DNA of 64,000 nt, taken from positions 1 to 64,000 of the forward strand of contig NZ_PPEK01000004.1 of the NCBI RefSeq assembly GCF_002899715.1, given 5' to 3'. A model generated the notes under the pieces. It saw nothing but the letters and a program-made list of their open reading frames with translations. It made no database searches and was not told the DNA's origin. The translations under genes were made by a program, and so were the position numbers. This document shows positions 1 to 8,372 of this stretch, piece by piece. The first letter of the stretch is position 1. Each line of letters opens with the position of its first letter. The stretch is from Enteroscipio rubneri. GTDB lineage: Bacteria; Actinomycetota; Coriobacteriia; Coriobacteriales; Eggerthellaceae.

Positions 1-243
1 ACGTGGAGGTCCCCCAGGAATCCGAGTAGCCCCTCGGGCCCCGTGGGCTCGCCCGGGAGGGCACGGGACGGGCCGCCCTGCCGCCCGTGCTCGGGGCCGC
101 GGCGTCCTGGGCCGACTGGTTCTCGGGGCCGCGGCGACGCTCCCGGGCGCACAATTGCACGTTGTATCTGGTTGACCTGTGGGAGGCGCGGCGCCGGCGG
201 TTTGCTATACTTGACGAATCGAAACGCCGTTGAAGGGGGAGCC
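1..243. other. Left-edge non-coding segment with hairpin and direct repeat
   Basis: No recognisable gene is seen here. Very GC-rich. A hairpin can form between 61-67 and 84-90 (GCACGGG/CCCGTGC) and may be the terminator of a gene left of the window. A 15-bp direct repeat, CTCGGGGCCGCGGCG, lies at 90-104 and 122-136. A TATACT -10-like hexamer at 206-211 lies just upstream of the cupin gene; no good -35 is placed for it. Confidence 0.4.
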
Positions 244-579
244 ATGAGTGTCACGTATACCCGCGAGATCATCGATGTCACCGAAGGGCCGCGCAACTAT
301 GTTAAGGACGTGCTGGTCGACCCGAGTTGCATGGGGGAAACGTGCCGATTGTTCGCCCAGCTCACCGTCGCGCCGCACAGCGAGCTGCCAACGCATCAGC
401 ACGTTGGCGAGACGGAGGCGTACTACATCCTGAGCGGAACGGGCACCTACAATGACAACGGCGTCGAACGCCAGGTCTCGGCAGGTGCGGTCACCTTCTG
501 CGACGACGGTGAATCGCACGGCCTGGTCAACGATTCCGACGAGCCGGTGGTCCTCATCGCGCTGATCATCGGCAAATAA
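244..579 (+). CDS. Small single-domain cupin protein
   Basis: A 111-residue protein made of one cupin_2 beta-barrel. Metal-binding motif 1 is visible as H51, H53 and E57/E59 followed by a glycine-rich turn (SGTG), and motif 2 carries H92. Single-domain cupins of this size bind a divalent metal and may be small enzymes, sugar isomerases or ligand sensors; the sequence does not say which. The start at 244 is preceded by a GGGGGA Shine-Dalgarno; the frame stays open upstream but that part is GC-rich junk. The PfkB-type kinase follows after 70 bp on the same strand, so co-transcription and a link to sugar metabolism are plausible inferences. Confidence 0.85.
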   Translation: MSVTYTREIIDVTEGPRNYVKDVLVDPSCMGETCRLFAQLTVAPHSELPTHQHVGETEAYYILSGTGTYNDNGVERQVSAGAVTFCDDGESHGLVNDSDEPVVLIALIIGK

Positions 580-649
580 CGTCGCCGTCTCACCCTCCTG
601 CGGGTGTACCTGCACCGACTCTCGCTCGAAGGCGAAGAAAGGGCGCGAC

Positions 650-1579
650 ATGCCTGCTGCATCACCAGCCATCCTCGCGGTCGGGGCCATCATGGTCGAC
701 CTCGTCTGCCATATGCCGCGGCTTCCGCAATCGGGCGAAGGCGCGGTCGCGGAAAGCGTGCGAGCGCGCGTGGGCGGCTGCGCCTTCAACTCGGCGAACA
801 TGCTGCGCCAGCTGGGAGTGCCGCATACGCTGTTCGCGCCGGTGGGCGAGGGGATATTCGCTGGCTTCGTCGAGCGCGAATTGCATGCGCGCGGCCTTGA
901 AGCTCTGCGCGTACCCGCGCGCGGCGATGGCGCCGTGCTCGACAGCGGCGGGTGCGTATGTTTGGTCGAACCGGACGGCGAGCGGACGATGCTCACCTTG
1001 CCCGGAATCGACAGGCACTTCGAGCGCTCTTGGTTCGACGAACTCGACCCAAGTTGCTTCGGCTACGGTCTTGCAAGCGGATACGAGATCGAGGGGGCGG
1101 GCGGGGACGCGATCATCTCCTTCTTCGAAGATCATGCTGACATCCGGCTATACTATGCGCCCGGGCCGCGCATCCTGGGAGTGGAGCCCGCAAAGACAGC
1201 TCGCATCAACGCGCTCCACCCTGTGTGGCACCTCAACGATCAAGAGGCGCGCGCCTATACGGGATGCTCCTCGCTCGAAGCGGCGGGCCTCGCCATCGCG
1301 CAAGAATGCGGGAACGCGGCGGTAATCACGGCCGGAGCTGCCGGAGCCTCCGTGTTCGCCGACGGCTCCTGCACGACGGTGGTGGCCGAGCCTGTGGACG
1401 TGGTCGACTCGATCGGTGCGGGGGATGCGCACCTGGGGGCGCTGGTCGCAGCTCGCGCCGCTGGTCGGACATGGAAAGACGCGCTTGCCATCGCGAACTG
1501 CGCCGCGGCGGCCGTCTGTCAGGTCGAGGGCGGCGTGCTGGATGACAAGACGTTCGTGAGCCTGGGCATACGCGTGTGA
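650..1579 (+). CDS. PfkB-family carbohydrate/nucleoside kinase
   Basis: A 309-residue ribokinase-like (PfkB) kinase that should phosphorylate a sugar or nucleoside with ATP. The N-terminal substrate-binding glycine pair lies in GGCAFNSANMLRQLG, and the C-terminal signature DSIGAGDAHLG holds the anion hole and the catalytic base (Asp of GAGD). Length is normal for the family. The substrate cannot be read from the sequence. It sits 70 bp after the cupin gene and 7 bp before an XRE-type regulator, which suggests a small sugar-utilisation or sugar-sensing operon (inference). Confidence 0.88.
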   Translation: MPAASPAILAVGAIMVDLVCHMPRLPQSGEGAVAESVRARVGGCAFNSANMLRQLGVPHTLFAPVGEGIFAGFVERELHARGLEALRVPARGDGAVLDSGGCVCLVEPDGERTMLTLPGIDRHFERSWFDELDPSCFGYGLASGYEIEGAGGDAIISFFEDHADIRLYYAPGPRILGVEPAKTARINALHPVWHLNDQEARAYTGCSSLEAAGLAIAQECGNAAVITAGAAGASVFADGSCTTVVAEPVDVVDSIGAGDAHLGALVAARAAGRTWKDALAIANCAAAAVCQVEGGVLDDKTFVSLGIRV

Positions 1580-1586
1580 TCTGCGG

Positions 1587-1814
1587 ATGGAGCATGACGT
1601 GTCGAAAGCTTCGTATATTCTGGGATTGAACATTGCCGCTGAGCGCACGGCGCAGGGTATGACGCAAGAGGAGCTGGCCGTCAAGGCGGGTCTGGTCTGC
1701 GAAGAGCTGGCCCGCATCGAAGCGGGTGCAAGCGACCCTCGGGTATTCTCAATCGTGGAGAGCATCGCGGATGCTCTCCACGTAGAGCTTCCGCTTCTGC
1801 TGAAGGGCATGTAG
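1587..1814 (+). CDS. Small XRE-family helix-turn-helix regulator
   Basis: A 75-residue protein that is almost entirely one Cro/C1-type helix-turn-helix domain: the segment TQEELAVKAGLVCEELARIE is the canonical two-helix core and a short C-terminal helix follows. There is no sensor or dimerisation domain, so it probably acts as a minimal dimeric DNA-binding protein. Its start lies 7 bp after the kinase stop with only a weak Shine-Dalgarno, so translation is probably coupled to the upstream gene. It is transcribed toward htpG but is separated from it by a strong promoter, so the two are probably independent units. Confidence 0.82.
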   Translation: MEHDVSKASYILGLNIAAERTAQGMTQEELAVKAGLVCEELARIEAGASDPRVFSIVESIADALHVELPLLLKGM

Positions 1815-1867
1815 CACTGCAGCGCCTGCACCGGGCGAAGATCGTATGGAATGGTCGACCCGACTGC

Positions 1868-1895
1868 TTGACATGCCCAAAGCTCCGACTACAAT
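1868..1895 (+). promoter_or_regulatory. Strong vegetative promoter of htpG
   Basis: TTGACA at 1868-1873 and TACAAT at 1890-1895 with a 16-bp spacer, close to the sigma-A/70 consensus. The predicted start site, about 7 bp downstream, falls at the left edge of the CIRCE element. Confidence 0.8.
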
Positions 1896-1901
1896 CTCCT
1901 A

Positions 1902-1928
1902 TTAGCACTCGAAGGTCTAGACTGCTAA
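1902..1928 (+). promoter_or_regulatory. CIRCE operator (HrcA site) of htpG
   Basis: TTAGCACTC at 1902-1910, a 9-bp spacer, and GACTGCTAA at 1920-1928. The consensus is TTAGCACTC-N9-GAGTGCTAA, so the left arm is perfect and the right arm has one change. The site overlaps the expected transcription start of htpG, the usual position for HrcA repression. hrcA itself is not in the window. Confidence 0.85.
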
Positions 1929-1953
1929 TGCATGAAAGGATGCGACGCGAACC

Positions 1954-3909
1954 ATGCGCAAGTTCAAGACAGAGAGCAAAAAACTGCTCGATCTTATGAT
2001 CAATTCCATTTACACGAACCGTGAGATTTTTCTGCGAGAGCTCATTTCCAACGCCTCCGACGCGGTGGACAAGCTCTACTTCAGAAGCCTCACCGACAAG
2101 GACATCCAGCTTGGCAAGGACGAGCTGGCCATTCGCGTGAGTTACGACAAAGATGCCCGAACGGTCACGGTCAGCGACAGCGGCATCGGCATGACCAAGG
2201 ACGAGCTGGACCGCAACCTCGGCACCATCGCGCACTCCGATTCGCTTGCTTTCAAGCTGGACAACGCCGAGGCTCAGGGCGACGACGTGGATATCATCGG
2301 CCAGTTCGGCGTGGGCTTCTACAGCGCATTCATGGTGGCCAAGAGCGTGCGTGTCGTGTCGCGCGCCTACGGCAGCGACGAGGCCTGGGCTTGGGAAAGC
2401 GACGGCGTCGAAGGCTACAGCATTCAGGAGGCCGAGCGCGCGGGCCACGGCACCGACATCATCCTCACGCTCAAAGACGACTCTGAGAACGACACGTACG
2501 ATACCTTCCTTTCGGAGTACGGTCTGAAGAGCCTCATTAAACGCTACAGCAACTACGTGCGCTATCCCGTGCAGATGGAAGTGTCTAAGTCGCGCGAGAA
2601 GCCGAAGCCCGAGGACGCCGGCGACGACTACACGCCTGAGTACGAAACGTATTTCGAGTTGGACACCATCAATTCGATGGTTCCCATTTGGAAGAGGAAC
2701 AAGTCCGAGGTCGCCGAAGAGGAGTACAACGAGTTCTATAAGACCGACTTCCACGACTTCGCCGACCCGGCGCGCACGTTCAGCGTCCATGCCGAAGGCG
2801 CGCTTTCCTACGACGCGCTGCTGTTCATTCCCGGACGCGCTCCTTTCGACCTGTACAGCAAGGATTTCAAGAAGGGCCTTGCGCTGTACAGCTCCAACGT
2901 GCTCATCATGGAGAAGTGCGAGGAGCTGCTGCCCGATCACTACAATTTCGTGCGCGGCGTCGTTGACAGCCAAGACCTCACGCTCAACATTAGCCGCGAG
3001 ACGCTGCAGCACAACAGCCAGCTGCGCGCCATCGGACGGAAGATCGAGAAGAAGATCACGTCCGAGCTGCAGAAGATGCGCGACAACGATCGCGAGGAGT
3101 ACGAGAAGTTCTTCGAGAACTTCGGCCGTGGTCTGAAGTTCGGCATTTACACGAGCTACGGCATGCTGAAAGACCAGCTGGCCGATCTGCTGCTGTTCTA
3201 CTCCGCAAAGCAGGAGCGTTTGGTCACGCTCCCCGAGTATGTCGAGGCCATGCCCGAAGGCCAGAAGGCCATCTACTACGCTGCGGGTGAGAGCATCGAT
3301 CGTTTGGGCAAGCTGCCCGTCGTGAAGACGGTGCTCGGGAAGGGCTATGACGTTCTGCTGTGCACGCAGGATGTCGACGAGTTCTGCTTCCAGTCGATGA
3401 TGACGTACGGCCCTGAGCCAGAGCTTGACGCAGAGGACAAGCCGATCGAGGGCACGGGTCCGAAGGAACTGAAGAACGTGGCGTCGGGCGATCTCGATTT
3501 GGCCTCCGAGGAGGAGAAGAAGGAGGCCGAGGAGGCTGCGAAGGAGAACGAGGCGCTGTTCGCGGCCATGAAGGACGCACTCGGTGATGCGGTGACCAGC
3601 GTGGCGGTGTCGTCGCGGCTCACCGATGCGCCCGCCTGCATCTCGGCGGCCGGCCCGATCTCGCTTGAGATGGAGCGCATCATGGCGCAGATGCCCGACG
3701 GCGGCGAAGCTCCGAAGTCGGAGCGCGTACTCGAGCTCAACGTGAAGCATCGCGTGTTCGACGTGCTGAAGGCTGCGCAGGAGGCCGGCGATGCCGATAA
3801 GGTGAAGCTCTACGCCGAGGTCCTCTACAATCAGGCGCTCATCGTGGAAGGAATGCCCATCGACGATCCGGTAGCCTATGCAAACGCCGTCACGAAGCTG
3901 ATGGCCTAG
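1954..3909 (+). CDS. htpG: Molecular chaperone HtpG (Hsp90)
   Basis: A 651-residue Hsp90-family ATP-dependent chaperone. The N-terminal GHKL ATPase shows NASDA, DSGIGM and GQFGVGFYSAFMV; the middle domain holds the conserved stretch after DFHDFADP with NISRETLQ, and the C-terminal dimerisation domain ends at LYNQALI. A lysine/glutamate-rich acidic stretch (about residues 505-535) precedes the C-terminal domain, a common variable linker. Length is normal. Its own promoter and a CIRCE element sit immediately upstream, so it is probably repressed by HrcA and induced by heat or protein misfolding. Confidence 0.97.
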   Translation: MRKFKTESKKLLDLMINSIYTNREIFLRELISNASDAVDKLYFRSLTDKDIQLGKDELAIRVSYDKDARTVTVSDSGIGMTKDELDRNLGTIAHSDSLAFKLDNAEAQGDDVDIIGQFGVGFYSAFMVAKSVRVVSRAYGSDEAWAWESDGVEGYSIQEAERAGHGTDIILTLKDDSENDTYDTFLSEYGLKSLIKRYSNYVRYPVQMEVSKSREKPKPEDAGDDYTPEYETYFELDTINSMVPIWKRNKSEVAEEEYNEFYKTDFHDFADPARTFSVHAEGALSYDALLFIPGRAPFDLYSKDFKKGLALYSSNVLIMEKCEELLPDHYNFVRGVVDSQDLTLNISRETLQHNSQLRAIGRKIEKKITSELQKMRDNDREEYEKFFENFGRGLKFGIYTSYGMLKDQLADLLLFYSAKQERLVTLPEYVEAMPEGQKAIYYAAGESIDRLGKLPVVKTVLGKGYDVLLCTQDVDEFCFQSMMTYGPEPELDAEDKPIEGTGPKELKNVASGDLDLASEEEKKEAEEAAKENEALFAAMKDALGDAVTSVAVSSRLTDAPACISAAGPISLEMERIMAQMPDGGEAPKSERVLELNVKHRVFDVLKAAQEAGDADKVKLYAEVLYNQALIVEGMPIDDPVAYANAVTKLMA

Positions 3910-4206
3910 GACCCGGCGAATCCTGAGCACGGACACATCTCGCCGGCGCACGACGATAATCCGGGCGTTCAGCATACGCCCTGCAAGCACATGGGCGCGA
4001 CTCCTGCGGAGCGCGCCCTGTTTGCAGTGCGCGGCATATCGGGTCGTGGAAAGGCGGCCGCTTCTGTAGAAACTTCCCCCGACGGGCCGCTGACGGTCGG
4101 ATGACATCGACCGGTCGAGAGGTGGGGCCGATAGGGCTTTGGGTACCCTGCGCACTAGCGCGTCTGCAAGGCGCGCTCCCGTAAGGTATGTGGCAGGAGG
4201 CCCGGC

Positions 4207-4992
4207 ATGTACGAAGATCTGCACGATAAAACAGCGGTAGTCACCGGAAGCTCGAAAGGACTCGGCGCATCCATCGCGCAGCGTTTAGGCGCCGAGGGCA
4301 TGAATATCGTGGTGAACTATCACACCGATGAAGAGGGCGCCCGCGCAACGATTCGGGCTATCGAGGATGCCGGAGGCGCCGGAACCGCGATTCAGGCGGA
4401 CGTCTCTTCCGAAGCGGGTATCCAGGCGCTCCGCGACCATGCGCTGTCCTCGTTCGGAGGCATCGACGTATGGGTGAACAACGCGGGAGTCGAGAGCGAG
4501 ATGCCGTCGGATGAGCGCACGGTCGAAGAATGGCAGCGCGTCATCGACGTGAATCTGACCGGCGTGTTCATCGGCAGCCGTTGTGCGGTTCGCCACTTTC
4601 TGGAGTTCGGCATGTCGGGCGTCGTCATCAACTTGTCGTCAGTGCACGAGGCCATTCCGTGGCCGCACTTCGCGGACTACGCTGCCAGCAAAGCGGGGGT
4701 GGGCATGCTCACCAAAACGCTTGCGCTCGAGTACGCCGATCGCGGCATCCGCGTGAACGCCATCGCGCCCGGCGCCATGAACACGCCCATCAACGCGGCG
4801 AAGTTCGCCGACCCGAAAGCACTCGCATCCACCGAGAAGCTCGTGCCGATGCATCGCATCGGCGAGCCCGAGGATGTCGCTGCGGCAGCCGCATGGCTCG
4901 CCTCCGAACAGGCAAAGTACGTGACCGGCATCACGCTTTACGTCGACGGCGGCATGACGCTTTACCCCGGTTTCCAATACGGCGAGGGCTAG
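4207..4992 (+). CDS. SDR oxidoreductase, glucose 1-dehydrogenase-like
   Basis: A 261-residue classical short-chain dehydrogenase. It shows the NAD(P) Rossmann motif TGSSKGLG (residues 13-20), NNAG at 91-94 and the catalytic triad S145, Y158 and K162. From memory the whole sequence closely tracks Bacillus-type glucose 1-dehydrogenases, including the SSVHE(A/M)IPWP stretch and the C-terminal DGGMT. The likely reaction is NAD(P)-dependent oxidation of glucose to gluconolactone, although SDR substrates are easily misassigned. An AGGAGG Shine-Dalgarno precedes the start. The 297 bp before it (3910-4206) hold no recognisable gene or clear promoter. Confidence 0.88.
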   Translation: MYEDLHDKTAVVTGSSKGLGASIAQRLGAEGMNIVVNYHTDEEGARATIRAIEDAGGAGTAIQADVSSEAGIQALRDHALSSFGGIDVWVNNAGVESEMPSDERTVEEWQRVIDVNLTGVFIGSRCAVRHFLEFGMSGVVINLSSVHEAIPWPHFADYAASKAGVGMLTKTLALEYADRGIRVNAIAPGAMNTPINAAKFADPKALASTEKLVPMHRIGEPEDVAAAAAWLASEQAKYVTGITLYVDGGMTLYPGFQYGEG

Positions 4993-5066
4993 AGCTTTCC
5001 GCTGGGCGCCCGGCAGCGCCCGCGGATGGAAGAAGGCTGCCCGAAGGCGCCGTCGCATGCCCTTCG

Positions 5067-6104
5067 TCAGGGAAGGAGGCTGCTCGAAGGCGCCTTCGCG
5101 TACGTCTCCGTTTTGACGGCGCCTTGTTCGCAGCGGTTGCCCCAGGAGTCGATGATCACTCCGTTGCGGAACACGCAGATGATCTCGCAGCGGTTCGCGC
5201 ACTTCTGGCATTCCACTTCGCGCGTTGCGAACTCGAACGAGCGCAGCGCGTCAAAGTCGAACGCCTCGGCTTGCGCACCGGCGTTGCCGCTCGCGTCACC
5301 TGCGCTCGTGATGCGCGGGGCGGCCTCGGCCGCCAGCAGCGCCACGCCGAACGCGCCCATGAGGTGGCCGTCGGCGTCCACGATCACGTCCATGCCTAGC
5401 TCGTCCTCGAAGGCGCGCACCACGCCGGCGTTCTTGCTTACGCCGCCCTGGAATACCACCGGCGCGACGATCTGTTTGCCCTTGCCCACGTTGTTGAGGT
5501 AGTTCGTGGCCACGGCGCGACAGAGCCCGGCGATGATATCCTCGCGCGCATAACCCACCTGGATCTTGTGCACGAGGTCGCTTTCGGCGAACACGGTGCA
5601 GCGCGCTGCGATGTTCGCAGGCTTCTTCGACGTGAGCGCGATGCTTCCGAACTCCTCCACCTCCACGCCCAGGCGGTGTGCCTGGCTCGACAGAAACGCG
5701 CCGGTGCCGGCGGCGCATAGCGTGTTCATGGCGTAGTCCACGGCGATGCCGTTCTCCACGCAGATGATCTTGGAGTCCTGGCCGCCTATTTCGAGGATGG
5801 TGCGCACGTCGGGATGGAGGAACGTCGTGCCCACAGCATGCGCCGTGATCTCGTTCTTCACCACGGTCGCGCCGCACATGGCGCCCACCAGCCGTCGCGC
5901 GCTGCCCGTGGTTCCCACGGCACCCACGCGCACCGCGTTGCGGTCCACCTGCGATCCTAAGTCGGCTACCACGCGGCGCGCGGCGTCGGCCGGGTTGCCT
6001 TCGGTCCACAGGTACGTGCGCGCGACGATGCGCCGCCGATCATCGATGATGACGCCCTTCGTGGAGATAGAGCCGATATCGATGCCCAGGTAGCAGTCCA
6101 TCAT
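5067..6104 (-). CDS. BadF/BadG/HgdC-type ATPase, 2-hydroxyacyl-CoA dehydratase activase
   Basis: A 345-residue actin-fold (ASKHA) ATPase. The phosphate-1 motif GIDIGSISTKG is at the N-terminus. Two cysteines, in NTLCAAGTGAF (about residue 129) and NIAARCTVFAESD (about 168), match the pair that holds the [4Fe-4S] cluster at the dimer interface of HgdC/FldI activators. Such activases transfer one electron with ATP hydrolysis to a dehydratase. After the ATPase core comes an extra cysteine-rich tail (ECQKCANRCEIIC and NRCEQG) that could bind another metal. Its ATG overlaps the stop of the upstream COG3581 gene by 4 bp. The extreme C-terminal codons resemble a duplicated repeat in the adjacent intergenic DNA (5033-5056 against 5077-5100). 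Confidence 0.92.
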   Translation of the reverse strand: MMDCYLGIDIGSISTKGVIIDDRRRIVARTYLWTEGNPADAARRVVADLGSQVDRNAVRVGAVGTTGSARRLVGAMCGATVVKNEITAHAVGTTFLHPDVRTILEIGGQDSKIICVENGIAVDYAMNTLCAAGTGAFLSSQAHRLGVEVEEFGSIALTSKKPANIAARCTVFAESDLVHKIQVGYAREDIIAGLCRAVATNYLNNVGKGKQIVAPVVFQGGVSKNAGVVRAFEDELGMDVIVDADGHLMGAFGVALLAAEAAPRITSAGDASGNAGAQAEAFDFDALRSFEFATREVECQKCANRCEIICVFRNGVIIDSWGNRCEQGAVKTETYAKAPSSSLLP

Positions 6105-7369
6105 CGTGTCCGCTCCTTCTTCATAGCCAGCATGTCGTAGAACGCTTCAAGCCGCGTATCCAGGCCGGTATCGCTCGTTTGCGAATCGTAGCTCAAGTAC
6201 AGTACGGGCATGCCGGTGTTGCGGCTGATGCGCTGGAGAACCGGCATGCAATCGACTTCCGGCGTGCAGCCTGCCGATTTCAGATGCACGACGCCGTCGA
6301 AGCCCTCCTGCGCGTACTTGAGGGCAGCTGCGATGGTCATGCTCGAGGTAGGGCCCATGTCGTACGTCACGTAGTCAGAGATGCTCGCGCGCAGGTTCTT
6401 TTCGTTGTAGCGCAGGTTGCGGTTCGTCATGTTCAGCATCCGGTGCAGCTCCACACCCATGCCGAGCAGCTTTCGCTCCAGATCGAGGTTGCTGGACGGA
6501 TCGGCTGCGGTGAAGTACTCGCCCACGATGCCCACGCGCAGCACCCGACCGGGGCGGTTCGTCGGCAGGGCGCGATAGGCCTCCATGCCCGCGCGATGCG
6601 CTTCTGCGATATCGCGCTCGCAGGCAGCCAAGCGCATGGCGTCGAAGTACGCGGCGCGGGCGCGGTCGAACGAGCCAGGTACAACCTCGAACCCTGCGTT
6701 TGCCAGGTAGTAGTCGTTCGCTTCGTCCAGGTTCTCGATCATCTTGAACACGGCCAGCATATTGCGCGCCCCGTGAGGCACCGATACGTCCGGGTTCACC
6801 TTTTTCTTGCACGTCGAGATGTACTCGGTCAAGGGCTTGCCCGTGAGCATCGCGAAATTGAGCATGTCGAACTCGTAGCCCAGATCCCGCAGGATGGACT
6901 GCTGCAACTCGCCGTAGTAGCCCAGGCGACACGGCCCCGCGAACTGCACGAGCACATCGGCGCCCAACTCGAGTGCCTCTATGTAATCTCCCAGGATGTG
7001 CTTGAACGGCGCGCACACGAAGTCGCTTGAGTGGCGCGAACCCAGCTCGATCGTGCGCTTGGTGGCGGGCGGAAGGGCGACGAAATCGGCATCGAGCACC
7101 TGCTCTACGAAAAATTTGAATGCGATGTCGTAATAGCTGTAGCGGAAGAACGCCACGCGGGTGCGCGCGTGGCGGTCGCGCTTGGTCCGCTTCTTCTGGG
7201 GGAGCAGCTTGAAGGGGCCGCGCTCGCCGCCGACGACCACGCGCACGCCGCGCGCTTCCTGGCCTCGGTCGGTGTGCAGCGGGCCGATGTCGCGGCGCGC
7301 GGCGAAGCGCGACGGTTCCGAACGATTGCCGGCGCTGCGGCGCGCATCCTCTGCATCGTCACGAGCCAT
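6101..7369 (-). CDS. COG3581-type acyl-CoA dehydratase/activase-associated protein
   Basis: About 422 residues. The region after the basic N-terminus (RVAFFRYSYYDIAF ... SSDFVCAPFKHILGDYIEALELGADVLVQFAGPCRLGYYGE) matches my recollection of COG3581, a family related to the 2-hydroxyacyl-CoA dehydratase D component and often found fused to or beside BadF-type activases. Two cysteines, in VCAPFK and GPCRLGYY, resemble cluster or substrate ligands. The ATG at 7369 has a GAAAGGGGG Shine-Dalgarno and overlaps the upstream gene by 11 bp. The first ~65 residues are basic, low in hydrophobicity and probably variable. It is the middle gene of the operon and should work with both neighbours; the substrate is unknown. 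Confidence 0.8.
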   Translation of the reverse strand: MARDDAEDARRSAGNRSEPSRFAARRDIGPLHTDRGQEARGVRVVVGGERGPFKLLPQKKRTKRDRHARTRVAFFRYSYYDIAFKFFVEQVLDADFVALPPATKRTIELGSRHSSDFVCAPFKHILGDYIEALELGADVLVQFAGPCRLGYYGELQQSILRDLGYEFDMLNFAMLTGKPLTEYISTCKKKVNPDVSVPHGARNMLAVFKMIENLDEANDYYLANAGFEVVPGSFDRARAAYFDAMRLAACERDIAEAHRAGMEAYRALPTNRPGRVLRVGIVGEYFTAADPSSNLDLERKLLGMGVELHRMLNMTNRNLRYNEKNLRASISDYVTYDMGPTSSMTIAAALKYAQEGFDGVVHLKSAGCTPEVDCMPVLQRISRNTGMPVLYLSYDSQTSDTGLDTRLEAFYDMLAMKKERTR

Positions 7370-8372
7370 GCACGTAGCCCCCTTTCTTCTGGTAGCGCAG
7401 TATGTCGATGAAGCTTTCCACGCGGGTTTCGAGGCCGGCGGTGCCGCTTTGCGCATCGATGGTGAGGTTCAGGATGGGCTTGCCTTGCATGCAGCGAACA
7501 ATGGCGTCGTCGGTCATGGAGTCCGGGCCGCAAGGGAAGGCGCTCATCAGCACAATGCCGTCCACCTGCTCGTAGCACGCGGTGATGGCGCCAATGATTT
7601 CTCGGTTCACGATCCAGGGCAACGTTTGCGAGAACTCGAAGCTCTCCCGCGTAGCCTGCTCGCGGTCGACCGCGTCGGCATGGAATACCGTCGCGCCCAG
7701 TCGATCGAGCATGTCCGCAAGCTCTCCGCCCAGGAACGGGTCGTGTGCGATATAGGGATGGGCGGCCAGCAGGATGGAGACCGATGCCCTCTCTTCTCCG
7801 GTCGGTTTGCGCCGTGCATGATCCAACAGAAGGAGCTGGCGGTTCTGTGCCGCCGTCTTTGCGCGCTCGGCGTGTTCCTGGGCACGAGAAGCCGTCTTCC
7901 ATGCGCGCCTCGCCTCATGCGACGTGGCGCCGAATTCGGCCGCAAGCCCGACGAGCGCTTCCCGCATGCCAACGCCTTCAAGTTCGTTCACAAGGCACGA
8001 AACCAGCCTGAGCCCGCGCTCGGCGAACGTGTTGGCAACCAGGTCGGGCAGGGCCTGGAACTTCGTGCAGAACATCTTGAACCGTCCCAGGTTGCCGATG
8101 CTCGGAATGAATACGGCGTCGCACGCGCCAATAAGGGACTCCACATGCCCAAGAAAAATCTTCGAGGCCAAACAGCATTCGTCATGCGACAGGGCGTCGC
8201 CCTGCGCAACGATGTCCTTGGTGGTGGGGGCGCTCAGCACCACCTCGCGCCCGAGCGACTCGAAGAACGTCGTCCAGAGCGTTCCGTAGCGATAGTGCAG
8301 CAGAGCGCGCGGCATACCGATGCGCTCGACGTCGGCGAAAGTCGGTCGGTTGAGTAGTTCGAGCGGGTTCAC
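7359..8372 (-). CDS. COG3580/DUF2229-type dehydratase-like protein
   Basis: About 337 residues from a GTG start at 8372, which has an AGGAGG Shine-Dalgarno 10 bp upstream. The opening RIGMPRALLHYRYG...WTTFFESLG, the DECCLASKIFLGH segment and FIPSIGNLGRFKMFCTKFQ are the hallmarks I associate with DUF2229/COG3580, a relative of 2-hydroxyacyl-CoA dehydratase subunits; the two adjacent cysteines and CTKF could ligate an Fe-S cluster. In many anaerobes this domain is fused to BadF activase domains in proteins of about 1,400 residues. Here the modules are separate genes in one operon. It is first in the operon and is divergent from a LysR regulator. Confidence 0.8.
   Translation of the reverse strand: MNPLELLNRPTFADVERIGMPRALLHYRYGTLWTTFFESLGREVVLSAPTTKDIVAQGDALSHDECCLASKIFLGHVESLIGACDAVFIPSIGNLGRFKMFCTKFQALPDLVANTFAERGLRLVSCLVNELEGVGMREALVGLAAEFGATSHEARRAWKTASRAQEHAERAKTAAQNRQLLLLDHARRKPTGEERASVSILLAAHPYIAHDPFLGGELADMLDRLGATVFHADAVDREQATRESFEFSQTLPWIVNREIIGAITACYEQVDGIVLMSAFPCGPDSMTDDAIVRCMQGKPILNLTIDAQSGTAGLETRVESFIDILRYQKKGGYVHGS

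Noticed and set aside
1681-4224. 847-codon open frame antisense to htpG
   Set aside because: Same reasoning as for the purL shadow; the plus-strand gene is unambiguous.
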